From Parietaria judaica (taxonomy: Eukaryota > Streptophyta > Magnoliopsida > Rosales > Urticaceae): a stretch of 64,000 nt of DNA. Made by a program: the position numbers and the translations under genes. How positions within the stretch are numbered: the first letter of the stretch is position 1; each line of letters starts with the position of its first letter. A model generated the notes under the pieces. It was not told the DNA's origin. It saw nothing but the letters and a program-made list of their open reading frames with translations, and did no database searches. Below, piece after piece: positions 35,615-47,466 of the stretch. The stretch lies in assembly GCA_954871525.1 (NCBI GenBank), contig OX940861.1:8106842-8170841 (forward strand). The letters run 5' to 3'.

Positions 35615-36195
35615 CCTTGTGAATTAGTTGATATTCGATCGTATGAGCGCAAGAGCGAGAGTGGACAGAGAGTTTTATGAAGGAGAATGATGCCAATGAT
35701 TTTACTTTTGAAGATCCCAACGCAATCCTTTTGTTTTTAGTGGTCGTTTTATGATGGTCATTTATGAACGATGGTTGACCAACTTGATTCCATTTCCTAA
35801 AGTATATTTTAATTAAGGAGATACAGTAACAGCCACTTTACATATATGATACATATATATATATATGGATATGTATTACATGCGCATTATATAGAAGTGA
35901 CATCATCAAAATGAGGCGTGTATATATAAAGATAAAGCCGAGGCAAACGAGCCAAATTGGAGTTAGGATCATGTGCATGAACTTGCTTCTTATGCTCTTA
36001 TGATCGGCTAGTTTTATGAACGAGCAAAATAAGTATAAACATTATACAGAGTATGCATAATCCTAATGATCTCTACCTAAATTTGTAGTAGAATTACCAT
36101 TAATTGTTAATATTCCTTACTGCATTGAATTATAATACGAGACTCGTCATATAGTTTATTATGTTAATGCTCGAAAATGGATCAACACTAATGCG
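35615..36195 (-). promoter_or_regulatory. MAX1 upstream region
   Basis: About 0.6 kb between the MAX1 start codon and repeat DNA. It is AT-rich with a TA run near 35857-35866. No defined cis element could be assigned with confidence. Repeat-like DNA begins near 36200, so the proximal promoter is probably short. Confidence 0.35.
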
Positions 36196-36199
36196 GCCT

Positions 36200-37077
36200 A
36201 ATTCGTGGTTTCGGGCCGGGCCCAATGCTCGCTTGATGATTGGATCGGGCTGATTCTTCGTGGCTGGGGTTGAGTCGTTGCCCCAGGCGAGGCGACTGAG
36301 TCAGCGATGTCTTTGTGGCGATGCGACTCGTCGTTGTATGGCGGTGAGTTCCTGCAAAATGAACAAACGATGCCAGACCTCACAAGATGAAGGCTGCCTA
36401 CGTACCCAAATGAGATCAGGGCATCACGTAGTTCAGGGTTAGTGGGTGTTCAAATGGGGTGAGATGTCTAATTGTATGTCTCTGATGGGTCGGAGGTGTT
36501 TTCCGGTACATTCCCCTTTGTTTCTTTTTCCGAGAACGCCCTTCGGATCTGGAGAGAAACGAGAATAACGTCGCTCTCGAGCTAAGCTCACCGAAGTTCG
36601 TTAGTCTCAGACCTCGTCTCTGTTAAGGAAAGATTTCACTCCTCTAGCTGGGCTCGTCAGAGTATATCGATCCCGGACTTTCATCCTTAGGAGAGAGAAT
36701 GAGACGCGAACTTAGAGTGAGGCAAAGATGGGGATTTTGTTGCTCGTTTTGCTTCTCCACATTACTCAGGCGATATTATGTCGGAAAAGGTGAGAGGAAC
36801 GGTAAACGGAGTTTTTCCGGAGTTGAGAATGTGTATAAGCAGAGATTTTATGCTGGATCGATCTCCCCCGTTTCAAGTGGAGAGGGATGATATTTATAGG
36901 CATGGAAAATAATATAGGGGGCAAAGGTGCTTAGCACATTTTAGTGTGCATAGGGCATATCTGCTTGGGCATGCACTGATTAACACTTTATGTAATAATC
37001 ATTTGTTGAGACGAGGCATGTTGCCCTTTACCCAATCTTCTGATGCTGGTTCATTTAATATATATATATTGTTATAA
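36200..37077 (-). repeat. Probable Gypsy-type LTR fragment, minus orientation
   Basis: Read on the minus strand, a TATA-like cctataaatatc (near 36890) is followed by about 450 bp of leader-like DNA. Next comes the motif gatctcatttgggtacgtag-gcagcc (about 36385-36420), a pattern common in the R-U5 part of plant Gypsy LTRs. GC content is higher than the flanks. Neither end nor a partner LTR was found, so this rests on pattern recognition. Confidence 0.4.
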
Positions 37078-38380
37078 TGTTACGGGTATTTTTACGCAAT
37101 CGATTTAATATTAATTAACAAAAGAAAAATTATTCAAATTAATTTTTCTTTATTAATTAATTAATTATAATCAATTTTGCCCCCAAATTATTCACCGGAA
37201 GCCCGTTTTTGAAAAAAAAAAAAGGGTCCAGATGATCCCAAAAATATCGAAATACCCAAAATCGATATAAAATTTGTAAAAAACGGCCTCGGGAAACACC
37301 CGGGGCCTCCGGGACACGCCGGGAAACACCCGGGCGGGCCCCACAGGCCCCAGGGTCACCCGAAGTGGGCCCCACAGCCCCAAGGGCCACTTGACACGCG
37401 CCAAGCGACCCAGCCGACCCACCAAGGGTCACATTGACCCTTCCACGTGGCGGCCCGCTATTGGCCGCGAGAAAACCCTGCAGACCACATGGAGCCAACG
37501 TGTGTCCGCTGACGCAGGGCGTGACGCGGCTGCTGACGTCAGCCTGGCTGCCACGCGCATGGCTTCGCGTCACGGGCACTGTTCCCGCGTGTGAGGGCGC
37601 GTCCGACGTCGGATTGAGGCGCCGATTGCGGCGTTGGATCGGCCACATCCGGGGGACCCGAAAAAACATATAATATTACCCCGGGGGCTTCCCGTAGTAA
37701 TATTTATTCACGTTTTAACCCCCGGACCCTCCTATAAATAGGAGCTCGGTTTTCACTTAACGGTAACTCGATTCTCACCCCGAGAACTCGCCCTAAACTC
37801 TCTCTACTCCCTCTAGAACTCGCCTGCTCTCAAATATCACTCTAATGTTGAGCGTCGGAGGTGAATCAGGGGGTCCCCCCCGGTTCTCCCTGATCTCGGG
37901 TGCTGTTTTGTCCAGGTTCTGAGAGAGAGAAAACACATTTGAGCGGAAGCTCTGGAAAAGATTCTAGCACGATCTAAGACCCTCATTGCCAAGGTTCTAG
38001 ATCCGTGAGGTGCTCGTTCTATCCACTGGTCTTGTATCTCCGGCAGATATACTGACTACGCGGATAGCCCGAGGACCTGGATCTGTCCCCATGACGCCGG
38101 TTGAGGGTCTGGTCCACCAGGGTTCACTGGAAAGTCGATACTGTGACCCCCCGTACTCGGTGGTTAGGAGTCCGTTTTTGGTGTCCCGAACTTGTAATCC
38201 GGGCCAGGCCAAGTCCTGGCTCTATTAGCGACAGGTAGTGGAGTTTACCACGGATTTCTGATCATCGAGTCAGCGGAGGGTCCGTTTGACTCGAAAGTCT
38301 AGGAGCCCACGCCCTAAAGTCATAAAAGTCAACAACACGAGCTATTGGGCCGATGAATGTTTGAAGCATTTTTCTCAACA
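37078..38380 (+). mobile_element. Solo LTR, probably Gypsy
   Basis: The segment begins TGTTACGGGT and ends TTCTCAACA, an inverted TGTT/AACA pair as in LTRs. The flanking 5-mers are tataa (37073-37077) and tatat (38381-38385), one mismatch within an AT-rich target. Inside is a TATA box with start region (cctataaataggagctcgg, about 37729-37748) followed by a C-rich leader, as expected of U3-R-U5. No internal retroviral-type domains follow, so it is most likely a solo LTR left by recombination. The U3 is rich in GGGCCCCACAGGCCCC-like repeats. Confidence 0.6.
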
Positions 38381-38428
38381 TATATATATATATAAATTAA
38401 TTGTGTGATAAACTCTAAGAAACATGCC

Positions 38429-38432
<4 letters not shown>

Positions 38433-38479
<47 letters not shown>
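38433..38479. repeat. (TA)n microsatellite
   Basis: About 47 bp of uninterrupted TA, 52 bp past the solo LTR end. Open frames across it are artefacts. Confidence 0.97.
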
Positions 38480-38481
<2 letters not shown>

Positions 38482-40232
38482 CACTTCCTTGTTCCGGTAT
38501 GTATGTCAATCGTATACATACACATATATATTTTATATATATATCTTATGTTATCTTTATTTTATTTTGTTCGACTTTTTGTTATTTTGGGCTTTATTTT
38601 TTATTGGGCCGTCATTTTTTGAGGCCGAAAAAATACCCATAACAGTGTATATTACTTATACACGTTAAGATGATATTATAATTAAATTGTAATAATAAAA
38701 TTCCAAAGTTTTGTATATATTATCGAAAATTTATAGTGATTGTATTTGTGTGAATTTTTAACATTTTTACTTGAAAAGAACTTTATAGTTCCTTGATTCG
38801 AAAAAAAAATGGTCACACAATTTGAAGAAAAAAAAAATCTCATTTTTTAAAATATATATATATATATATATCATAAATTCAAAAAAACAGTCAATTTTTT
38901 TTACCACAACTTTTAACTAAAAACGCTTCATATATTTTCCCCCAAAACTCCGATAAAAGAATTGGGCAAGTCTTGACTCGTGTTAGACTTGGGTAATTCC
39001 TTTTGACATCCGTGCGGGCAAAAAATATACCAACGACAAAAATCATAGTAAGAAAGAGAAGTTCTTTCAACCAAAAAGCCTTCAATTTTTGAACAAAAAA
39101 ACTCTAATAATTTTCCCCTAATTTGGTAATAGTACATTGATTACATTCGATAAGTTTATTATGAAATCAATAATATTTTTTAAAAGAATTACTAATACTC
39201 CGTCAGCCATCAATTTCGTGCTATACCTATATTAAAAAACAAACAAACAAACGGATCGGTACAAATGGTGAGAATTTATAAAAATACTTCAAAAATGTCA
39301 TGATAACTTACTTTTAAGTTTTAACCTGATATTTAAAAAACTCAGATAATTATTTGGCAATTTTCATTTCTCAGAATTCAACAACTACTTTTACTAACGT
39401 GGACTTGGTCATAAACATGTTAATGATGACGATGATGGGGTTGGCGACGATCAAATATATTTATGGAGCATGTAATTATAAACAAAATAGAAGGTAGGTA
39501 GTAATAATCTATGCAAATTGAGGATTGTATATCAAATTAACTCATCTTCCTCATAAACATTTTGATCTATTGAATTAGTTACAGCTAAAAGACAATAATA
39601 AATCGTCACAAAAGCGAAACATACAATCAATAGTACTTAGTGAAATGTCTAAATCTACACTAAAATGTATATTTTGTCATGAGTGTGTTTTGGTCAAGTT
39701 TATGAAATTTTGATACATCTGTTGCCAAATCAAACCAGTTTATAAACACACACAAAGTCCAACCCACTTATGCATTACTAGTTTATCAGTGGTAATACAT
39801 AAAATATATACATCTAGTACAAAAACAAAAAACAAAAAACTCCTATTGCGATGCACATATACTGCATAATATCATATAACAAACAGTAGTGTTCGTAAGC
39901 TGGAGCGACAATGCGACATGGAAACCGCAATCGGAACTCCTCAATAACTTCTCCTCTGACGACACGACCTGCGACCAAAACAAAACAAAACAAAAAATAG
40001 TATTACATAATATGATTTAATTATCATGAAGGACAAGGAAATCAATACTGGCCATTTTTGCAACCCTCAGCATTCCCTCGCTGCATACAACATAATCAAA
40101 CATAAAACGGTTATTACCGTTAATCATCTTCTTCCACAACACAACATCAAAACTGAAATCAAACACACCAAATCAACCGACACAAACGGGAATGCAGAGA
40201 CCAAAAACCTAGTCGGCCATACAGAAAACAGG
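38480..40232. other. Intergenic, downstream of the HSFA2-like gene
   Basis: AT-rich with no supported gene. It includes a TA run at 38851-38870. The last few hundred bases before 40233 should hold the 3' UTR of the heat shock factor. Confidence 0.45.
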
Positions 40233-41351
40233 TCAAGACTTTGACCTAAGATACCCCATCTGGTCCACAAGCTCCCTCAAATCCTCACCCCAATCATCGC
40301 CCTCGCCGTCAGCGTCGCCGATGCCGTCAGCCTGCGCAAGCAAGTCCTCGACTTCCACCTCCCCTTCGCCTCCGAAACCCCCATTCCCTTCGTCGGGATT
40401 CCCAATCAGCTCGTCGCTCAGCAGCTCCTTCCACATCTCCTCGTTGGCGTCCCCCAAACCGCTTACCTCGTTCGTTCCTTCTCCGATGTCGGGAAACAGC
40501 GCCTCGATCTCCGGCTCGTCGGCCAGGAGCCTCCTCTTCCGGCCAGCGGCCGGCTCGCCCGGCCCGAGCCGGTCCCTCCTGGCGACAGTCCGCTGCGCGA
40601 GCTGGCTGAAGAAAGCCGGGTTGTTGAGCGCGCGCGCGAGGAAGCTCATCATGCTCTGCTGCCTCCTCTCCATGGAGGCCAAGCGCGCCTCCATCGCCTC
40701 CGCCCTGTCGCGGGACTCCTGGTGCTGGTGCCTCAGCCGCACGAGCTCCGTCACGAGCACGCCGCGGTCCCTCCTCAGCCGCTCGAGCTCGCTCTCGAGC
40801 CCGAAGTCGCCGACCTCGACGCACGACTGCTGCTGGTGGAGAGGCTGCGCCACGTTCCGCCTCCGCTTGATGGTCTTCAGCAAGTGCCTCTGCCCTCCGA
40901 GGAAGCCTTCGTTCGCGAACTCCCACCTGTCCGGATCCACCTTCCTGAAGCCCTGCCCGACAAGAAGACAAAGTCAGAAACCCAAGAACAATTCGAACAA
41001 AGCTGAAACGATCTGATCATCATGGTGACTTACGTATGTGTTGAGCTGACGGATGAAGCTGGAGAAGTTGCTGTGCTTGAAGTAGCGAGGGAGGAGCTGC
41101 GCGGAGAACTTGGGGTAGTCCCAGACCACGAAGCTGTTGCGAGCGCCGCTCCACGACACGATTGGGTCGGTCGACGGGTCCTCCACCATCTCGAACGTCT
41201 TCGTCAGAAATGGCGGCGGACCCGCCGCGTGGAGCCCCTCCATCGGCTGCGGCGACACGCTCGACGACGACGATGACGAGAGCGAACCGTCGGCGTTGAC
41301 GCACGTGACCTCCTCCTCCTCCTCTTCCTTCACCACGATCACATTCTCCAT
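40233..41351 (-). CDS. HSFA2: Class A heat shock transcription factor, HSFA2-like
   Basis: There are two exons, 41351-41034 and 40952-40233, split by a GT-AG intron inside the DNA-binding domain after RQLNTY, the hallmark Hsf intron position. The product is 345 aa. I chose the ATG at 41351 for its strong gccATGGag context. An in-frame ATG at 41381 would add 10 residues. The DNA-binding domain covers about residues 45-138 (PPPFLTKTF to [11 protein letters not shown]). A class A type HR-A/B coiled coil covers about 155-215, with a nuclear localisation stretch (RRDRLG, KRRR) after it. There is an AHA activation motif [12 protein letters not shown] and a C-terminal nuclear export signal LVDQMGYL at 334-341. 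Length and C-terminus fit HsfA2 best. HsfA6 or A7 is the alternative. It should drive heat-inducible chaperone genes. Confidence 0.9.
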
Positions 41352-41472
41352 GGCTGTACCGACAACGAGCTTTGTAGTCATTCAGTTCGAGTTCATTCTG
41401 GTCGGCGATGAGCACGGGTCTGGTTTTGGAGGACATGTTTGGAGATATTTTGGGTTTTTAAGAAAAGGAGAA

Positions 41473-41592
41473 GAAAGTTCTAGAGATTTTTCGGGCTCTT
41501 GGTGCTTCTTCTTAGAGACAGTACGAAGGTTCTGCCACGTGTCGCGCTCACGTGAGCTGTTTTCTGTAAGCGTAGATGTTTCTAGAAACTTC
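41473..41592 (-). promoter_or_regulatory. Heat shock elements and G-boxes upstream of the HSF gene
   Basis: Two three-unit heat shock elements are visible. TTCtaGAAacTTC at 41580-41592 is a perfect inverted nTTCnnGAAn array. GAAagTTCtaGAG at 41473-41485 has one mismatch. A two-unit GAAggTTC lies at 41525-41532. Two CACGTG G-boxes sit at 41536-41541 and 41549-41554. They lie about 120-240 bp upstream of the start codon. HsfA2 is known to be induced by HsfA1 through such elements, so heat control is expected. Binding is inferred. Confidence 0.75.
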
Positions 41593-41699
41593 ATCGGGGA
41601 TTCTACGGCGTGGGCTTATCTCAGCCGTGGATTTGGAGATTATGTGAAAGAGCAGCTTCCAGATAAGGTGGGCCCCGCGCTCCGGAGAATGTGTCGATA

Positions 41700-42345
41700 A
41701 GGGAAGGTTCGGAATTTTTTGACAATATTTATGTAACCAAAATAATTTCTGAGTGAATCACGCGTACATTCGCTATGACATAATAAATTTGTTTTGCCAA
41801 AATGCTCGCTATAACTTAATTATTATGTAAACCCTAAATCTTAATTGAAAACTGAAATTATCGGTCTCAATTTTCCATTGCTGTGTAAAAATGGGTAAAA
41901 TAGCGGTTTAAAACCGCCAATGGCGATTTAAATCGACTTCTAGTTACATTTTCAAACCAGTATTTTTAAATTTTTTTAAACAATTATATATTTTTTTTGT
42001 AGACTTCGTGTTGGTTAATAAGTTATGAAGCTAAATTTGTGGACACCGCTGCAAAGAATCAAAGCATAATAGTCAAGCTAATCGACCGGAGAGAACACAA
42101 AGTTGTTGTCATTATAGTGTGGGTATAAAACAAAGACTAAGCAAGAATAAAGATTATACAACCAGAGAATTTTGATCAAATTACATTAAAGAAAATTTGC
42201 TATTATTATATTTATATATTTATCATATTATGACTGACCTAATCTAATTCTCTACGTACAGTATATATTTTTAGTTTTGTTGGATTTTATTTTTTATTTT
42301 TATTTTAAAATTAGGTCAAAATCCTAAAAATACTTGTATCAAGTT
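41700..42345. other. Distal upstream region of the HSF gene
   Basis: AT-rich with no recognised gene or transposon end. Confidence 0.35.
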
Positions 42346-42349
42346 TTTT

Positions 42350-42755
42350 GAATTCATGAAAAGATTGTAGGGCGGAGAACTCCTTAAATTTCAAGCTACA
42401 AGAATAGACAAGAAAAGGATTCACGTTGATATAGTAGAATAACTCAACACTGTTTTGGAATGTATTACTCTTAGTGAATGAATATATTATGCGGTTTTCA
42501 CTTTGCACTGTTAAATATGCACTGAGTTTATTATCAATAATTGTTGGGCTTATCGGCAGTGTTCTCGTTTATAGTTGATACGTAGTATCAAAATTCCAAA
42601 CCTATAGGCTTAAAATGCAAAAACTTGATCCAAATTTATATGGGCTTCTTGAGAATATACCATACTTTGTTGGGCCCTGTAATCTGTTACACCTTTTACC
42701 TTCTTATTTACTCCGATATATTTGGTAAGATTTAGATTCTAAGGTTTAACTTAAG
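42350..42755. repeat. Dispersed repeat, copy 1 (partner at 63370-63780)
   Basis: About 400 bp run parallel to 63370-63780 in the same orientation. They share gatatagt(a/g)gaa(t/c)aactca, tatgcactgagtttatt, gggcttatcggcagtgtt, tgggccct-taatctgttac and aaggtttaacttaagaa. No termini or coding sequence were recognised. It may be a piece of a transposon or a segmental duplication. Confidence 0.75.
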
Positions 42756-44035
42756 AAGCTAAGCATGCAATAAAATACATAATGTTGACACTTCAAAGAT
42801 GTGAAGATTAGTCATTGTATATAATGAATCAACCGGGCTCACCCGAGCCTGTAAAATAAATGGGTCAAGTTGGGTTTTGCTTTTATAGGCCCGAGCAATG
42901 ATATTTTGAGCCGGACGCGGCCGAATCTATTTACCTATCCGGCTTTAACATTTGTGGGCTAAGCCGGCCAACTCACACCACATAAATGATACCATGTGTT
43001 GTGTACCGACTTTTGGCCATTATATCAAGCATTAATTCGTAATTGGCGTGCCAAACTCTAAAAATCTAAAGAAGAGAGAATTGATTATGAGAGGCAAACA
43101 CAATGTCAAATAATTATTCACCGTTCGTCGTGATTGATTGCCATCATATTTAACTAATTGTAATGAATATACAAATACTATAATGTATGGCTTAAAGCAA
43201 ACTATCCCCATTTACCTTAGCCTATTATTTGACTTTTGTATGAGGGTGACCGCGAGGCCAATGAAACGTTAATTACTCAAAGCTAAATAATGGCTTTGCA
43301 AGCAATATATATGTATAAAAGGAATCACATCAATAATTCACAGTCACACTGCTCAGAAACTCACAAAGAAAGCATACATATATAGTAGTGGAGAAAGAAA
43401 TAGTCATTTTGCCCCCATCTACATCATGAAGAAGGTAAGCATGCTTTTTGGGCTTTTCTCTAATCATTGATGCTTTTCTTGACATCAACTCATTGCCAAA
43501 TACCTAATATAATTGCCAACCGTTTTGTATTAGAATCGTAGAATAATTTTATGCACTGAACACTTGTAGCTCTACGACCGGTGTGGCTAAACCTAACCCG
43601 TTGATATATATTATATTATACAATAATCACCATTTATCAGACACGTGTTTGTGTTTTGTGCATGAATCACGATATTATGTTACTAGGGTAATAGTCCTAT
43701 TTGCGAAGGGTAACGACTAATGAGTCTCTAATTTTAGAGAGAAACTATATGCATTACTTTTTAGCATAAAATCTAGGAACCACATTTACGGTTTTACTGC
43801 ATGTTCTTTATTCAGATAAAAAATGTATTTATCATTACAAAAGATGTAACTGAATAAAAAACTTTAAAAGACATAACACATAAATAAATATACACCACTA
43901 CATACCACATCAATAAGCTGACTTACTCCTTTAGTTCCTATGCAAATGTATCTCTAGTTAACTCATAATGTCACATGCTCTAAAAACCCAATTAGTTTAT
44001 TTTTTTTTATGAATGTAACAGTAAGAAATCATTAA
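42756..44035. other. Intergenic, with a possible orphan first exon
   Basis: A TATA-like tgtataaaagg (about 43311-43321) precedes a plausible leader and an ATG at 43427 (atgaagaag) followed directly by a GTAAGC donor. Such a layout could be the first exon of a gene with a very short first coding exon, but no downstream exon was found. The LINE fragment at 44037 interrupts the region. The rest is AT-rich without features. Confidence 0.2.
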
Positions 44036-44036
44036 C

Positions 44037-44465
44037 TTTTTTTTTTAGGAAAAGAACTTTCATTCATTGAATCAGGGGTTGAAATCCCTTTTAACCAAAG
44101 TTACAAGCCATAAGGGACACTCATCCGACCGAAAATCCGTCGTTAAGGCGGAAAGGCGGGTCTTAGCTAGACAATTAGCCACCCGGTTACAACTCTTAGG
44201 AATCGAACGGCGTCCCTCAAGCGGGCCTACACTCTAGACGACGATGCTATGCTTGGGATAATTGGGCCTTGGAGACCATTTAGGTGTCCTTCGTTGACGA
44301 GTCGGGTCGCACGAAGGCAATCAGACTCGGCTTCCGAGATTGACCACCCCCGCAACCGAACAAACTCCAAGCCGTGGCGAATGGCTATACGCTCGGCCGT
44401 CAAAGCTGAGTCCACATGTTCAAGTAATTGGGTTGTAACCCGGGTTACCTTTCCTTGATGGTATA
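44037..44465 (-). mobile_element. 5'-truncated LINE fragment (RNase H), minus strand
   Basis: A run of T at 44037-44047 is the poly(A) tail of a minus-strand LINE copy. Reading the minus strand, 44460-44230 encodes LTAERIAIRHGLEFVRLRGW, SEAESDCLRATRLV and LNGLQGPII blocks of the plant LINE RNase H-like domain. After a frameshift near 44230, CNRVANCLAKTRL and LVKRDFNP close to a stop before the tail follow. It is the same family as 26235-26714 but more decayed. No target duplication was identified. Confidence 0.75.
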
Positions 44466-44469
44466 AATA

Positions 44470-45987
44470 ATATGGGTAAATAATCACAGTATATATATTT
44501 TTTCTTTTCGAAAACTACATGTAAAAGTGAAAACACCATTTGACAAGGGATTGTCATTTCTCCTCCTCAGTAGTGTCTGTCCACTCTCTCCCTTTACCGT
44601 TCACTCACTGTTCCATTTCCTCATAGAATCTTGCCCCACAAGCAAACGACCAACAAACAACAAACCAAAATTTAGTGATAATTGATCAGAATCAGGTGAT
44701 CATCTTCAGTCACACACTAAATCTGGTGACCATCTCAGCCGTTCATTCTCCGTAATTTAATTGTGATTGCCCATGAATAGGAGGAGAATGAATCCAGTCA
44801 TGTGCGAGCCGACAAAGATTCAGAGCGTGACGTCACTGCGCTTCGCAAAACGACATGTTCCAGTACGTGTCAGATTGCGTCACCCATGTGTCATCGTCAT
44901 CGGTCAACGCCTCAATTACGGGAACGGGACTGGAAGAAGCTGGCTGTAAGTAACAAGACAAGGTGAAGCCAGCTCAGCGGCGCCAAAGAACGATGTGGGT
45001 CGGCGTAGAGGGCTAACGTGCGCCGCGACTTGCGGTGTACACTCAACCCCGCAACTTTGGGATATTATGATGGCTCGTTGGAACGGGACATTGGTGTTCC
45101 GTTGCGTACACTTTGATGTCGTTTGGCTCCCTTGTATGTCGTTATGGTGAATTGTAAAGAGTAATTACTAAATTGGTCCTGAGCTCTTGGATTGGTGCAT
45201 TTTAGGTACGTAGATTCAAGAAAGTTGCATAAGTAGGTCCTGAACTCGTCTGAAATTGCGCATTAGTACTCAAACTGTAACTTTTAGGTACATAAGTCCG
45301 GAACTAGCTGCGAGTGCATATTTGGTATCTGAACTTTGAAAATTCGCAAAAAATAAAGGTTCAGAGAAAAGAATTTTAAAAATATCAAAATTTCTCGAGA
45401 GAAAAAAAAAAGGAACTATTAGAACTCAAATGGCCATTTTATAGAAAGAAAAAAAAAATACATAAGAAGGAATCTAATGGAAAATAATAAAAAAAACCGA
45501 TCGCTGAATAATGCGTGCATATGAAATACGTTTATTTATTAATGGAAATTAATAAAATAGAACAACTTCACACGATCTTTGTTTATTAGGTGCTAGATGT
45601 GCTCCTCTTAACAACTTTGAGAAATGCTCATTAACATGTTAGCGTTAAAAGTGTTGAATCTTTAAACTCAAAGGTATGTGTTTATATGTTCAGCACTGAA
45701 CTTTTGATACATAGAGTTCCTAGTGTGAGCAAATTGTATAATTTTTTTAACGAAACTCATTTGCATAATTTATCGAACTACTAATTGTATAAAACACTAG
45801 TTTTCAGTTTAATATGAATTTATGTTGAGCGTAAATGCCGAAAAATGGCTTACCGCTAATATGGGCCTACCAAGTATTGTTTTTGGGGCGGGCCAATGAC
45901 TACTCGGCGGTCAAAGGGACTTTGATGTTCGTTTCTTCATTTTTTTTGGTGGGCCGATAGTTATCTACGAAAATTTTGTCTCCATCT

Positions 45988-46027
<40 letters not shown>

Positions 46028-46100
46028 ATAAGAACAAAACGTGAATTAAATGTGGTACGGAGCACGTTCAACATCAATCAGGTATTTAAGCTGGGTTATG
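44470..46100. other. Intergenic, partial repeat
   Basis: The segment 45160-45345 (aattactaaattggtcctgagctc..., then aagtaggtcctgaac and acataagtccggaac) has the look of one arm of a Mutator-like terminal repeat, but no inverted partner was found. A (TA)n microsatellite lies at 45993-46022. No gene is supported. The short open frame at 44767-44949 has no recognisable product. Confidence 0.35.
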
Positions 46101-46107
46101 AGACTCC

Positions 46108-46370
46108 TGTAGGATATAATCTCAGATAAATGAAATTTAATACTGCTTATGACTGTTAAAGACGTTTAACAGCCATAATCTTTATGACCAGAAAACCAAC
46201 TGAAAAACGTTTTCAAGCATTAATCAGAAATCAATTTCCGAACGTTTGCATGCTTAGGTTTAGCTATATAAGTAGAAGCAAATAGGAAAGCTTGATACAT
46301 AGTACAAACACAGAGTTTTCTCATCATACAGCCGTTGGTTTCTTACGATTTTCTTTGGATCTCAAAGCTT
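46108..46370 (+). repeat. Copia 5' LTR (shared part)
   Basis: It matches 51084-51346 with about 97 percent identity by eye. It may extend beyond 46370 if the right copy is truncated. Confidence 0.85.
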
Positions 46371-47200
46371 ACGGATCGAGTTCGTCGCCGGCTTCGAGGT
46401 GTTTTGAATCCGGCGATATAGCCTCTGTACCCTAGGAAGAAGACGGTCCCATTGCTTTCCATCACCGGGAGGGACCGAATCTGCTTCAAGTGAAGTGTCG
46501 AACGCGCCTTGGCATCTTCTCTTTGATTTTTCATTCGCAGGTTCTTGGGCTTTGGATCTCTGAGATTTGACGAGATTTGACGCCACCATTGTTGCAGCTT
46601 GGAGCTTTGGAGCTTCACGGATTCGTATTTCTTCCGTGTATTTTCTCTGTATAATCTCTCTAGATTAAACTCTGTATATAACATTCTTGAAGCAGATTCA
46701 TTTTGTTTAAAGAAGAAATAAGAACAGAGAAGAACGAGGAGAAGAACAAAGAAGAACAGAGAAAGAACTTGCAGGATGAAAGGTTACAATCTCTCTCCTT
46801 TCTATTTGATCGCACGAGGACTTTGAAAAGAAAATATATATATATATATATATATATTATTATTTTATTTTGTCGTTTCAATTTTCGCACACGTATAGAT
46901 TATGTGTGACAATTGTGTGATTTGATTAAACCACTCTATCTCTGGCGTGATATAAGGGTACACAATTTTTTTTTATTCTCTGGCATATAATAATAATTTT
47001 TTAAGTGTTGTATTAGTTGTATGTATTGGATATTGTGCCCACTATAACGTGTAAGAGTGTCTGTGTGTAGTCATTTAGTATGTAAAGTTAGACATTTTAT
47101 CACAGTATAGGTTGCATATATTATATAATTATTTCCATTGAATAGTGCGACCAACGGGTATTCTTCTGTCGTGTGTCATCATTATATTTGTCATAGGTAT

Positions 47201-47274
47201 TTTTTTTGAAGCCAGCTTTGCTGTGCATGTGGGGATCGAACCCACGACCTCCACTAGGCTATCCTAGCAACCAC
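47201..47274 (-). mobile_element. 74-bp SINE-like insertion with pol III boxes
   Basis: A 16-bp direct repeat, tatttgtcataggtat (47185-47200 and 47275-47290), flanks exactly 74 bp. Read on the minus strand the insert has an A-box-like tagcctagtgg, then a consensus B box ggttcgatccc only 8 bases further on, and it ends in a short A tail. Flanking duplications plus tail show retroposition. The small spacing shows loss of the anticodon half of the tRNA-like region. It sits in the Copia leader and is the shortest mobile unit in the window. Confidence 0.75.
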
Positions 47275-47466
47275 TATTTGTCATAGGTATTTATATATTG
47301 ATTAATCTGACATTTTTGTGGACCTAGTAAACTGTCTAATTTATTTATACAGATTAGTTTGTGTCGTGATTTAAATCCTTATATAATTTTTCTTGGCAAA
47401 TATTGTGTTTTTCGGTGAAACAAATTAAGTACACCCGATTATTGATCGAGGTACAAATTTGAACGA

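Noticed and set aside
37157..37673. 170-codon open frame in the solo LTR
   Set aside because: Pro/Gly/Arg-rich reading of GC-rich U3 DNA with no recognisable domain. The LTR ends and TATA box explain the region better.
38010..38228. Open frames in both directions near 38.1 kb
   Set aside because: They lie within the LTR leader, overlap each other on opposite strands and match no family.
40327..41016. Long open frames on both strands across the HSF gene
   Set aside because: They are shadows in other frames of the GC-rich HSF coding sequence. The minus-strand frame with the Hsf DNA-binding domain and correct intron explains the region.
44767..44949. 60-codon open frame as a small gene
   Set aside because: No homology, promoter or splice structure was recognisable, and the composition is mixed with the flanks.
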